DNA from: Sesamum alatum
Taxonomy: Eukaryota > Streptophyta > Magnoliopsida > Lamiales > Pedaliaceae
Assembly (NCBI GenBank): GCA_034509735.1
Contig: JACGWO010000001.1
Coordinates: 27,283,966 to 27,347,965, forward strand
DNA: 64,000 nucleotides
Reading direction: 5' to 3'
Shown one piece after another: positions 33,819-45,130 of this stretch; positions within the stretch are counted from its first letter, which is position 1; each line of letters begins with the position of its first letter. The translations under genes were made by a program, and so were the position numbers. The notes beneath the pieces were generated by a model, which had not been told where the DNA came from, ran no database searches, and was given only the letters and a program-made list of their open reading frames with translations.

Positions 33819-35010
33819 TTTATTTCATTATGATCTATCTCTGTGATATGTTATATTTTTATTTTGCAAATGGTCTAGAATATACTTGTATGTGTAATTG
33901 ACAATGAAAATTTTGGTGGTGTTTTTGGTATTTTGTTAGGCATTTTTGGTATAATGGTTATTGTTTTTTTGAAGTTTTGGTTGGTGTGTTTGGTATTGTG
34001 GTAAGTGTTCTGGTATCTTGGTTGGAATTTGATGCCTCTGTTAGTGCTTGGGTATTTTGATTAGGACTTTTGGTATATTGGCTATTGTATTTCAAATATT
34101 TTCTTGTATTGATTTTTAAATAGTTGAATTGTCTCATTGTCCTTATGTTTGAGCAGGAGATCTGCAGGTTTCAAGTTGGTGCATGAAAGTGTAAAGAATG
34201 CAATATGACATTCCAAGAATTCACATGTATTTTGGTGGCTTTATTTGACTTGACGATAGCCATGTTTGAAAACAATTTACTTTATTTTGTACCCTTGAAG
34301 CTACTATGTTTTGAAATATTCTTAGGATATCTTTTTGTTGCGCTTTTGTAGCTAGGGCATTGATGTTTTACATTAGACTTATTTATCGAAGTATTATTTA
34401 AACTCCTGGCTTGCTATGTCATTATGGGATTAATTTATGTTAGGTTTACTTTCTTTATGTTTATATGGACATGTATTATTATATTTTTGTATTTTTGGAA
34501 ACAAGTTTATAAGCAATTTTGAACAGAAAATAAATCACTATAAATTACTATTAGTAAGGAAACGAATTTCTCACAATAACTTCTTGTGACAAACTTGTTA
34601 TTGTAAATAAATTTAAAATATTATTCATTTGAGTTTTGGTGAGGACACTTGTTCTCATAATAAGTATTTGTAACGAGAATACTATTGTAAGTCATGCTTT
34701 TAGTAACAAATATGTTTTTTTTGGTAATGATATCATAAGCTTTTGTGAGGACACAATTGTTACTAGAACTATACAATTGTAAGGAATCAGTGTTTGTTAC
34801 GAATACATTTGTGACGACAAACTCAAGTTCGTTACAAGAACTTCTAGCGTCGGGTTTTCCAGCACAAACTTAGTAACAACACATTTCGTCACCAGAAGTA
34901 TTAGCGACGAGGAATAGGAATTTTTCGTCACAAGAAGTATTAATATCGGGCTTTCCAACACAAACTTAGTAACGACACTTTGTAATGATTTTTTTCCTTA
35001 TGATATGTAG
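33819..35010 (+). other. Non-coding 3' region of CACTA remnant
   Basis: About 1.2 kb with no ORF of note. 33890-34090 is rich in TTTTGGTATTTTG-like words. 34600-34990 holds repeated subterminal words (GTTACAAGAACTTCTAGCGTCGGG, ACAAACTTAGTAAC, TTCGTCAC). In CACTA elements such subterminal repeats bind the transposase. Confidence 0.55.
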
Positions 35011-36723
35011 AATTTCTTGTAGTGAGTAGAGGAGGCTTGACTGGGATTGACTTGTCTCTTTCCAAGAGAGACAAGTCAAGCTCATCATCAAGGCCATACT
35101 GGCCGATTTTGTGCCTCTAGATGAAGCGAAAAATCAGCCATCCCATTTTAGGAGAAGTCCAACTTTTCCTAATTTTAAAAGTGGAATTAATATCTCTCTT
35201 GTCCCCAGATTTAATGGACCGAGTTTATTGTAATCCAATTACAAAAAACCCATGAATTAAATTCAATTTAATTCATGGCCCCAATTAAATAATGCCCATG
35301 GATCTTTAATCCAATTAAAAGATCCAATCCCTTAGTTTCTCGTTTAATCGATAAATACCATTTACTGATTAATCGATGGCCCGATACAATATCAGCACAT
35401 CCATCCAAATTGACCTTTTCATAAATAATCTTATTATTTATTCATCTTCCATAATTGACTCTAAGTCAATCCCTCCACCTCCTCGGTGATTTGTGTGTGA
35501 CCCTTTAGGTTCACCCTCAGCTAGACTTGGGCCCATGTCCAATAGAAACCCGTTACCATGGATGGTCGTCTAGCAATGGTCCATAGCACTAGAGACTAGA
35601 TGAATGTTGGCATGAACATTTAGGCACCGATTCCGTACGAGTACGGTCCTTCCGTCTGTCGTCTCCCGGTCTTAGTCTAGGATTGGGTGTCGATTCTCAT
35701 CCTCGACTATCGACTAGGCGTCTATGCTAATACTCGAGACTGTGCATGCCTTATTGCATCGACGGAAGAAACCATTTCCTGGTCGATCAACCTCTGTGGC
35801 CACAGGTTCAAGCAGCATCAACGTGTCTTCAAGTGTATAGGAGATACCTCTATCACATACTGACAGGGGACGGATTCTCTTCTTGAAACCTACCGTCCTC
35901 GCCACACATTCTGACTGCAGTGGACAAGGCTTATAATGAACATGTCCACGACATGAACACCTCTCGCCAGATCCAAGATACGATCATCTTGCGCATGTGA
36001 CTGCCGTGATCCCTCATGTCCGAAGAATACTTCCGTACTATCGAAACTGGGGAACTCTAAGCATACCGACAAGCCTCCAAGGCTTCTATATGATGACCCC
36101 GACAAGTCAGTTCAATCGGCTCGACCCTAGTTGACTAACTCATCGAGATTGTATAGACGTCCCACGTTTGTCACCAATGAAACATGGCACTTATCCAATG
36201 AATACGACTTTTAGAGCATGTCTCAATAGGACTCTGGATGCCCCGTCTTGAGGTCCTCTACTTGAAACGTGTTAGAATAGGTGACCATGAAGCCAATCTG
36301 ATTAGGCTAATGTAACCTATGTCTGAACAATTTCAGAGTTTTAATAAATTGTAATGAATAATAAAGTGATATTCATTTGGCTGATACTTTGTCTGTGTTC
36401 ACTTTACTGTTTTATTATAACTGTTCACTACACAAGCAAAGCCCACAAACTAAAATCACTTTTCGGGAAACTGGAACTATGCATTGGATGGTAGGTTCAT
36501 GAAATCAGTTTCTCCGGATCGCTCTGAAATACTCCAAGTCAAGGAATCTCGAGATAGGGCATCGAGAATCCATTTGAGACTTGCACTAAGCATCTGCAAT
36601 CGCATTTCATCGACAAGTGACAAGGCTCGTCCATGCAGTATTAGTGGGTCAGCCAGCTAGGTGGCTGCTGACTGAGGTGACTCATGCGAACCGTCATATG
36701 GAAGACCTTGAGTAGGGTCAGTC

Positions 36724-36976
36724 AGGTATGACTTGTGTTTCCGGTTCCAACAGTACAAGTTGATCCTTGGACTTGAGGGATTACTGAGCTCACTTGCACA
36801 CCGTGCCTGTATCTTAGGTATGGCGAGAGGCTGTCAAGTCGTAGTCACTTAGGTATGACTTGTGTTCCCGGTTCCAACAGTACAAGTTGATCCTTGGACT
36901 TAAGGATTACTGAGTTCACCTGCACATCGTGCCTGTATCTTAGGTATGGCGAGAGGCTGCCAAGTCGTAGTCACTC
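36724..36976 (+). repeat. 127-bp tandem duplication within solo LTR
   Basis: 36724-36850 and 36851-36976 are near-identical copies starting AGGTATGACTTGTG and ending CAAGTCGTAGTCACT. Other family I LTRs have one copy here. Confidence 0.9.
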
Positions 36977-37857
36977 GATAGTCATAAGCCCAATCTAGTA
37001 CAGTCCAGATGTGTAGTGTGATAGTAGATCCCGAGAGAGGATCCATCTCCTGTCAGAAGGCTAACGATAATATCTCACATTATTCTAAGACTCGTCCCTG
37101 ATAAATCTATGGCCACAGTAACTGAACAAAAAGGGTAGGACCCCTGTGATGTTTAATGTGGACGAGGCAAGGCTTAGGTCGAATATAGGTACCTACAAAT
37201 CCATGCCCTAGACTCTAAGTAGTGAGATTTTAGATGGAAGGTTAGACGTACTAAAGAGCCTAAATGTTCACACCATAAACATTCACCTTTCTTTAGTGCC
37301 ATGGACCATTGCTAGACGGCCACCCATGGTAACGGACAAATTCCTGTCATAGGACGGTTGGGATTCGGCCAAGTCTAGGTGAGGATGAACCTAAAGAGTT
37401 AGACACAATTCGCACACATCAAAGGTATTTAATTTGGAATTAAATTTAGAGAGGATTGAACGATTTAAATTGGATTTAATCGGTTCTCTTTTTCTTGGGA
37501 TGTTGATTCCTTTAATTAGATTAAGAGGAATTAACTAAATAAATAAATTGAATTTATTAGAATAAATTATGTCAGCTTAAAAATAATATTATTATTTATT
37601 TTATTTATTTATAGCCCCATGGATTATTTAAATTTGATTTAAATATTCCATAAAATTAATGGATGGTTGAGATTAAAGAAGAGAGATGAATGGCTAGGAT
37701 TGGTTTGACCAATCTAAACCTAGTTTGACTAGGACTTTGACTAGGTCAAAATCCTAATCAAATTAATCTTCTAAAGTTGGAGTTTGAAGAGGAATAAGAT
37801 TCCTCCTCTATATATACTCCTAGGTTTACACTTTATAAATATGATGAAATTCAAGAA

Positions 37858-37858
<1 letters not shown>

Positions 37859-37888
<30 letters not shown>
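37859..37888. repeat. (CA)n microsatellite
   Basis: About 15 CA units just below the TATA box of the solo LTR; this is the expanded form of the CA/CT tract found at this place in every family I LTR. Confidence 0.95.
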
Positions 37889-37891
<3 letters not shown>

Positions 37892-40371
37892 TTCTCTCGT
37901 CTCTCTCCGCGTACTCGGCCACTCCCCTCTCCCAAGAACAAGTTCTTAATTTTTTTGTTTCATACATTGAATCTAAGGAGGATTGATCACGTTAATTCAT
38001 AACGTTTGGTCGATCTGTCCTCTCTAAATACATACACTTGATTTTTTGCTCGCATGAGGATCAAGATACGTGGGTGGATTGCGTGTACGATTTAGAGGGT
38101 CTCAAATTCGAGATCTTGGTGCAAAACGGGGAACAACGCGAGTAGCGGTTTGAAGACAAAACGACAACTGGGTAGGTTATTTCGTTTTGATGTGCTTTCG
38201 ATTTCTCCAACCCTATGGCCTCCATGATTTGTATGTATTAATTTAGTCATGAGACACACTGAATGTCCACGAGGTTCAAGGGAACACCCCTTGAACGTGT
38301 TGTTTTAATTCATGTTTAAGCATGCTTTAAATTTTTGTAATTCTATTTTTATATCGCGCTCCTCCCAGGACAATTCACACGCCTACCATAGGCTTTCAGA
38401 CCGTTTCAGACCCAACCCTTTATTAGTTGGTTTCATAACCACCATCCAATGTGTGGCCCAACTGCATGAGTTGTTAACGTGGTCTGTGAGCTTTGTTGTG
38501 ATATATGTGAATAGACATTAAACATACGAGAATGAGCACAACAAAGACAATACTAATGGTAACGAATACTCATATTATTTATTACATAATATTACAATAC
38601 ATTGAGTTGTGAAATAGATTACACAGAAGTCAATATAATTGACTTTCTGGTCACCTATTCTAACAAGCTCAAATTTGATTAATCTAATTAATCCAATGGA
38701 TAATCCTACATAGAAATGATCGAATTAGTTATATTCTTCGGAAACTAATATAATCCAATTAAATTAATTCTCTTTCTTCTGAAATTAATTTTAAATTCAT
38801 TTCATCACTTTCACGCTGATTTGTGTGTGACTCTTTAGGTTCACCCTCAGCTCGACTTGCTACGATCGAACACAATTAATTAAATCCAATTCAATTAATT
38901 TATTATGTTTAGCCATTAATCAGAAATGCCCGCTATGGTGGGTAGTTGTCTAGCAACGGTCCATGGTGTTAGAATTGGTGACCGTGAAGCAAATCTGCTT
39001 GGGCTTATGTAACCTATATCAAACATTTTTGGTGTTTTAATAATTATTATGAATAAGAAAGTGATATTCATTTGGCTTAAACACTTTGTTTGTGTTCACT
39101 TACTGCTTTATATTATTAATTGTTCAATGCACAAGCAAAGCCCATAGACCAAAACGTCAATCCAAGAAACTGGACTGCGCATAAGATGGCAGGTCATGGA
39201 ATCAGTTTCTGTGGATCGGTCTGAAACACTCCAAGTCAAGGGAAATCGAGATAGGGTATCGAGAGTCCTTTTGAGACTTGCACTAAGCGATTGCAGTCGC
39301 GTTTAATTGACAAGTGACGAGGGCCGTCCATGCAATGTTAGTGGGTCAGCCAGCTAGGTGCCAGCTGACTAAGGTGACACATGGGAATCCTCATATGGAA
39401 GACCTTGAGTAGGATCGGTTGGTATGACTTGTATTCTCGGTTCCGGCAGTATGGGTTTGATCCTAAAACTTGGGGGACTACTGTGGTCACATACACACCA
39501 TGCCTGTGTCTTAGGTTTGGCAAAAGGCTACCAAGTCGAGAGACTCGGTTGTCATTATCCCTATCTAGTGCAGTCAAGATATGTAGTGTGGACAGTAGGT
39601 CCTAAGAGAGGATCCGTCTCCTATCAAAAGGATTGACAGTACTGTCTCACTTTTACTCTGAGACTCGTCCTCCATAAATTTGTGGCCACAGTGACTGAAC
39701 AATAGGATGGGATCCCTATGACGTTTAGTGTGGACGAGCAAAGACTTAAGTCAAGAATGGGTACCAATGTTCTAAAAGTCCATACCCTATACTATAGCTA
39801 TGAAATAGTAGATGGAAGGATAAACGCATTGGAGAGCCTAAATGTTCATGCCATAATATTCACATAGTCTCTAGTGCCATAAGTTGTTGCTAGACAGCCA
39901 CCCAAGGTGACGGACAAATTTCCTTCATGACATGATTGTAGATTCGGCCAAGTCTAGTTGAGGGTGAACCTAAAGAGTCACACACAATCCGCCGGTAACA
40001 AGGAATTAATTTAGAACTAATCCCGGGGGTGGAACAAGTTAATTCGATTAAATTGGTTCCCCTTTGATTGGATTGTTGGTTCCTTTAATTAGATTAAATG
40101 GAATTAACTAATAAATAAGATTTATTAGAAATGAGGAAATGAGCTTAAAATAAATAAATATTAATTATTTAAAGCCCTACAGATTATTTAAATAAGATTT
40201 AAATATTCCATAAAATAACTCATCAAGGTGATCGACGGACGAGATTGAAGTAGAGAGATGAAAGGCCAAGATTAGTTTGACTAAGTCCAAAGCCTAATTT
40301 GACTAGGATTTGACCTAGTCAAAGTGTGCCTCTTAATTAGAGTTTGAAGAAGAATAGGAGTATTCTTCTTC

Positions 40372-40379
40372 TATAAATA
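40372..40379 (+). promoter_or_regulatory. TATA box of element F 5' LTR
   Basis: TATAAATA, preceded at 40276-40322 by TTGACT/TTGACC motifs and followed by CACACA and CTCTCT tracts. The 3' LTR has the same site at 58913-58920. Promoter role inferred from position. Confidence 0.55.
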
Positions 40380-40440
40380 CTTATAGAAACACACACACTA
40401 GGAGATCATACTATGAGTGCACACACACACGCACCACCGA

Positions 40441-40442
<2 letters not shown>

Positions 40443-40481
<39 letters not shown>

Positions 40482-40500
40482 CTCTCTCTCTCTCTCGTCC
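40443..40500. repeat. (TC)n microsatellite in element F 5' LTR
   Basis: Long CT run interrupted once by GCA, in the presumed transcribed start of the LTR. A shorter pure CT run sits at the same place in the 3' LTR (58956-58988). Confidence 0.95.
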
Positions 40501-40965
40501 CCTCTCTCCCTTTTCTCCAAGAAAAGCCTAGTTCCTTGTTTGATACAAGTGGACACCAGATGGATTGATCACATTAATTAATAACGCTTGGTCGATTCGT
40601 CCTCCCTATACACTCTTGATAGCATGGGGATCAACAACTGGTAGGATTGCATGGACCATTTAGAGGGTTCCTATCTTGGAATCTTGGTGGCAAAACGTGG
40701 AACAACATGTGTAGCGGTACAAATACCAATCTACAACTGGGTAGGTCTTAATTTCATTTTTTTGTTTCCACCCTATTATGGCCACCATGATATTGCATGT
40801 TTACTTTGATCATGAGATAAACGGAACACCCGGGAGGTTCAAGGGAACACCCCTTGAACGTGTATTTACGTTTTAGTATAAGCATGTTTTATTTTTCATG
40901 TTTTTTATATATATCATGCTTCCTCATTCGCGCTCCTCCTGGGACGATCCGCAATTATCTTTCAG

Positions 40966-40977
40966 TGGTATCAGAGC
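40966..40977 (+). other. Element F primer-binding site
   Basis: TGGTATCAGAGC, exact complement of the plant initiator methionine tRNA end, one base after the LTR. Confidence 0.92.
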
Positions 40978-43021
40978 CCTATTCGGTGTATAGGCCTATG
41001 GTTTTTTGTGCTATATGTGTAAAGCATGATTTACGTTGCTTTAATTTACGTTTGAAGCATGCTGTAAATTTCATGGATTCATCCCATGAAATTTGCACGA
41101 GATATTGGTTTTCTTGTTTTCTTAAAAAACGTGGCAGAAAATAATAACGGAACTGAAAAACGGCGAACGCGGCAGCCGTCGGCATACCGCGCGCACAGAC
41201 AGCAGGTGGCTGCCGGCCGCGCACACAGGAAGCACGGCCAGGAAGTTACCTGGAGCTCGCAGTGCGCATGGCCAGGCAGCAGGTGGCGCTGCCGGCCGCG
41301 CGCGCGCGACAGGCAGATGCGCGGCCAGTCAGGACGTGTGCGCAGGGTAGCGTTGCCAGGCACGCGCGCGCGCAGGCTCCATGGCAGGGCAGTGCGCAAA
41401 GGCAAGGGCGCTTGTGCGCGGCCGCGCAGCCAACGCGCGCAGGTAGGAGATCCAGCCTGCCTGCGGCCGCCTGAGCAAAAGGCGCGGCCAAGCGCGCGTG
41501 CACGCAGCAGGGATACCTGCACGCGTGGGCAGGCGGCAGGCTGGGCCTACCGACCTGTGTGTCTATCCAGGGCACCGCTGGCAGCGGCAACCCTCAGCTG
41601 TCTCCGGGTTTTTCTTGTTCAATTTTCAGAATAAATTTTCTGTAATTATTTTAATTATTTTTTGCATGTTTTTCTTAAAAGACATTATTTAGAAATATTT
41701 TATTTTTGCTTGGTTTGGGACCACAAAAAATTTAATATTTTTTGAATAATGAGGAAAGGTTTCCTAACAAGAAAAGGATTGCAATTGTTGCACCAATTTT
41801 GAGTGTAGAAATTTTTTTTTATGGATTAATGCTATTGGATTATGTGTAATGCTATTTACGTTAAATGAGAACCGATGATCAAAACGCCCTAGACCGTATA
41901 TATGATTTTATGCTATGTTTGGCGTGTGTGCCTCGTTTATTTTCCTCTCTCTCTCTCTCTCTCTCTTCTTGTTGCCTTGGAATAAAAAGGCCTTCTATCT
42001 CCCTCTAAATGTACTCCCCCCGGGTGTTCGCCGGGGTTTCTTTTTAAGTTGTAATGAGCGTAATACAGTTGTGAGGTGTTGTTTTATTGTTAATGAAGAA
42101 CATGAAGGATGGCCCAGAAGGAGGATCAAAGAGGTTCCATGGAGACCCGGTGGAAAGGTGGTAAGGCCGATCAGTGTGTTGATGGGTTTCTACTATTAAA
42201 TGTAATAGTGTAGGACCAACCTTAGATTGTTCATAGATCCACTGCGGGCTCAGTGAGTCGCATAGGAATTGGGCTTGTGATCATCCGACAGGGCCGTGCT
42301 AGGCTTTTATTTTTGCATGTGGCTTATGTGATGGATGAATGGTTTATTTATCGTATTACTGCTATAGCATGTGCAAACGTTCTATGCATAATGTATGTAT
42401 GTGATATAATGAAATTTCGGTCATTAAACTCTCACTTGGTTGGACCAAGCTAAATATTAGACCGTTAATAAATGGACTAAAACCCTAGTGGTTCGTCCAA
42501 GCCTTCCAATCCATGACAAAGTGAGGAAGCTGGCTTCATTCAATTGTGTGGTCTCACAAGTCGTGGCGCGTCTCTTGTTTTGAAAAGAAGCTGCACTTTG
42601 TTGTGAACGAAGTGAATACACTCCTGTTGCCTGTTGCACGAGTCGTGGGGGTAGCAGTGAGTGCTATGATTCAGTTGATTGGGTCGGGTCTAACGCCTGA
42701 ATAACGTGATTCGCTTGGAGTCCTGGGGATCACGTAAAAGAGTGAGGCAGGACATCTTGGGAATCTCGTTAGACGAGAATGGTATGAAATACCTCCCACA
42801 AGTTGTTTTTCATACGAGTCGTAAAAGCGGGGTATGAAAAATTTTATTGTGGATCCCAAGCCCACTAGGAAAGGGTTTCCCGAAAATAATGTTTGAGAGT
42901 GTCGTGCTTTCGTAGAAATAGTGGGAACATTAAATGACTGAAGTCCAAGTCTTTAATTGTTATTAAACACCATTTTATTATGTTGATTATATACTTTGTT
43001 TTTAAATGTAGATTTAAAACC
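40978..43021 (+). other. Element F 5' leader
   Basis: About 2 kb untranslated. A GC-rich island is at 41158-41610. A CT run is at 41945-41966. The conserved TCCACTGCGGGCTCAGTGAGTCGCATAGG segment is at about 42237-42265. The motif pair GTCTCACAAGTCGTGG (42551-42566) and GCACGAGTCGTGGG (42636-42649) is present, as are GGATCCCAAGCCCACTAGGAAAGG (42852-42875) and CGTAGAAATAGTGGGA just before gag. No gene. Confidence 0.8.
41158..41610 (+). repeat. GC-rich island in element F leader
   Basis: About 450 bp of GC-rich sequence read in the element's sense, homologous in position to the islands of B, D and E. Alternating CG runs are at 41297-41309, 41361-41373 and elsewhere. An AGGC core near 41373 has lost its pairing half, as expected for an old copy. 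ORFs across it are compositional. Confidence 0.78.
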
Positions 43022-43787
43022 ATGTCTAAGAACCCGTTATCAACCGTACTTGAGACAAACAAATTTAATGGAATAAATTACAACGACTGGTTGCGCAATC
43101 TGAGGATAGTCCTCAATTATGAGAACCAAGGCTATGTAATGGACAAGCCATTTCCTTGGACTTTGCCGGAAGGATCCACGCCCGAAGAACATGAGACGTT
43201 CGAGACTTGGCATTAGGATAACCGGAAGGTCCGTAGCATCATACTGGCATCTAAGACTAATGAGATACAAAAACAATATGAGAGGCAAGACGATGTTCCT
43301 GCCATAATGGCTCACCTGAAGGATTGTTATGCAGTCCCGGATCGACATACTAGGTATGTCGCGACGAAGGCGTTCTTTGGAACTAAGATGACCGAGTGAT
43401 CATTTGTACATGTGCACGGGGTCAAGATGCTTACCTTAGTGGAAAAGCTCGAAGACCTCAAAGCAAGGCTCGATAACGAGAAGTACATTGATGTGATCCT
43501 TCGGTCACTCCCACCCTCCTTATGTTAACTACAACATAAATGCTCTTGAGAAAGGCATCCATGAGTTGATCAATATATTGGTGCATACGAGGCAACGAAC
43601 AAAATGTCTACGCCATTGGTTTTATTTGGAAAGGCTTCGACAAGGCGAAAGGCAAGGGTGCCGAACGTTGGAAAAGGAAGAAGGGAAAGGGAAAGGCCGT
43701 CACAGTCGCTGCCAATGCTAGGAGTGTTCCGGTTGCCAAAGTGGGGAAAGGCAAAGGGAAAAGAAGGTTAACTCGAAGCAACAGTCA
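43022..43787 (+). pseudogene. Element F gag
   Basis: Starts MSKNPLSTVLETNKFNGINY at 43022 and reads to a TAG at 43214-43216 after FETWH. Further gag segments continue in several frames: KVRSIILASKTNEIQKQYER, TRYVATKAFFGTKMTE, then a TGA near 43398, GVKMLTLVEKLEDLKA, LINIL, and the basic tail RWKRKKGKGK. The zinc knuckle at about 43800-43850 has lost its first Cys pair (FIHFHEKGHWKRDCPKL). Dead gag with several stops and deletions. Confidence 0.85.
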
Positions 43788-44321
43788 ATGGCAAATGATA
43801 TATTTATTCATTTCCATGAGAAAGGGCATTGGAAGAGGGACTGCCCCAAACTCCTTTCCAAGCAAGGTACGTTTGTGATTGAAGTTAATATGGTCACTAA
43901 TTCTGCCTCTTGGGTATTGGATACCGGCTGTGGAGCTCACATCTGCAATGACTTGCAGGAGCTGAAAAGAAGCAGAAAACTGAGTAACGGCGATATAGTC
44001 CTAAAGCTTGACAATGGCAAGGTCGTTGTTACAGAAACAGTAGGAACCGCAAGCTTAGTAGTTAGTAATCATGTTAGGATAGATTTTGGGGAATGTTATT
44101 ATATACCTAGCATGATCAAAAATATCATTTTCATTCCATTGTTAGACAATAGTGGTTATGAATTTTTTATCAATAAAAATTATTTTTATTTGATGAAGGG
44201 TGGATTTGCTCATCTGCTTGGTACAGTTAATAACGGACTTTATATCCTGCAAAAGTCTAATTTTATTATGAATGCTCAACACAAACGCAAAATAGATCGT
44301 CATGGGAACGCACAGCTATGA
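43788..44321 (+). pseudogene. Element F protease and linker
   Basis: A 177-codon open stretch: degenerate zinc knuckle end (GHWKRDCPKLLSKQG), the protease with NSASWVLDTGCGAHICNDLQ (DTG), KLDNGKVVVTETVGTA, YIPSMIKNIIFIPLLDNSG, and HLLGTVNNGLYILQKSN leading to the integrase zinc domain. A TGA replaces the Trp codon before HARLGH at about 44320. Retropepsin role as in the family. Confidence 0.82.
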
Positions 44322-45130
44322 CATGCAAGGCTAGGTCACATGTCTCAAGAAAGGATGAAGAAGTTGGTAGACTCAAATAACCTAGAGGTTGGGGACTTGA
44401 GCAATCAATCAACTTGTGAATCATACCTTAAAGGCAAAATGATCAAGAGTCCCTTTGTAGGACAAAGTAGGCTTGCCACAGGTCTGTTGGACTTGGTCCA
44501 TACGGACGTGTGTGGACCACTAAGGACACAAGCCAGAAGTGGTTTCTCTTACTTCATAACATTCACCGATGATCACTCACGGTACGGTTATGTTTACCTA
44601 ATGAGGTACAATGTCAGAAGATCTTGAGAGGTTTAAAGACATTAAACTTGAAGATGAGAACCAAAACGAGTGCAAAATTAAATTCCTACGGTAGACCGAG
44701 GCGGCGAGTACCTTAGTGGCGAGTTTTTCGATTATCTAAAATAAAATGGTATAGTCTCTGAATGGACACCTCCCGAGACACCGCAGTTAAACGGCGTCTC
44801 TGAAAGGAGGAATCGAACCCTATTAGACATGGTCCGATCGATGATAAGTTTTACCGAACTACTCTTGTCTTTTTCGGGCTACCTACTGGAAACAACAGCC
44901 AAGTTACTAAACTTAGTGCCCACCAGTGCTGTGACCCAAACACCATATGAGATATGGCACGGCAAGCCTGTTTCCTACAAATACTTGAGAGTGTGGGGTA
45001 GCCCTGCATACGTCAAGAGATTAGTGGGAGACAACTTAGAATCAAGGTCTAGCTTGTGCAGGTTCGTTGGATATCCTAAGGAAACTGCAGGTTATTATTT
45101 TTGTGACCCCTCGGAACAGAAAAGCCTTTG
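44322..45130 (+). pseudogene. Element F integrase
   Basis: 44340-44627 gives MSQERMKKLVDSNNLEVGDLS, STCESYLKGK (second Cys of the zinc pair changed to Tyr), LLDLVHTDVCGPL and TDDHSRYGYVYLMRY. It shifts at about 44610. 44829-45130 gives MVRSMISFTELLLSFSGY, TQTPYEIWHGKPVSYKYLRVWG and FVGYPKETAGYYFCD. The segment with the second Asp (44690) carries a frame error and one codon (YLKENG) is a stop. Non-functional. Confidence 0.82.

Larger units (their letters stand above)
32803..35024 (+). mobile_element. CACTA (En/Spm) DNA transposon, 3' part
   Basis: The 3' terminus is AATTTCTTGTAGTG (35011-35024), the complement of CACTACAAGAAATT, the hallmark of plant CACTA elements. Before it are subterminal repeats such as TTTTCGTCACAAGAAGTATTAA and GGGYTTTCCARCACAAACTTAGTAAC (34853 and 34945 areas). 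Inside is a transposase tail remnant (33459-33818). The 5' part is absent: element D's LTR abuts at 32802. From 35025 the sequence is family II LTR, so the CACTA had inserted there. Left limit uncertain. Confidence 0.75.
36270..38398 (+). mobile_element. Solo LTR (family I-like), plus orientation, in family II LTR
   Basis: 2129-bp LTR from TGTTAGAATAGGTGACC to ACCATAGGCTTTCA. The flanks AAACG (36265-36269) and GACCG (38399-38403) are a decayed duplication; host sequence CTTGAAACG resumes as TTTCAGACCC. It is longer than its relatives because of a 127-bp tandem duplication (36724-36976). TATATATA is at 37809-37816 with a (CA)n tract at about 37859-37888, and TTGAC motifs at 37704-37752. Confidence 0.88.
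35025..38665 (-). mobile_element. Family II LTR, left-truncated, split by a solo LTR
   Basis: Two pieces, 35025-36269 and 38404-38665, together match the inner and outer parts of the family II LTRs (for example GATTGACTTGTCTCTTTCC at 35047, GACCCTTTAGGTTCACCCTCAGCTAGACTTGGGCCC at about 35499, and TCACCTATTCTAACA at the end). Its first roughly 700 bp are missing beyond the CACTA end. The right flank (38666) is family III LTR. I infer this is the 5' LTR of element A. Many small differences show age. Confidence 0.8.
38967..40964 (+). repeat. Element F 5' LTR
   Basis: 1998 bp, TGTTAGAATTGG to AATTATCTTTCA. TATA box TATAAATA is at 40372-40379, CA-rich then (TC)n tract at 40387-40500, and TTGAC motifs at 40276-40322. 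The primer site follows one base after its end. Confidence 0.93.

Noticed and set aside
33890..34140. Possible small gene in the TTTTGGTATTTTG-rich stretch
   Set aside because: Low-complexity repeats and no open frame; better read as non-coding 3' region of the CACTA element.
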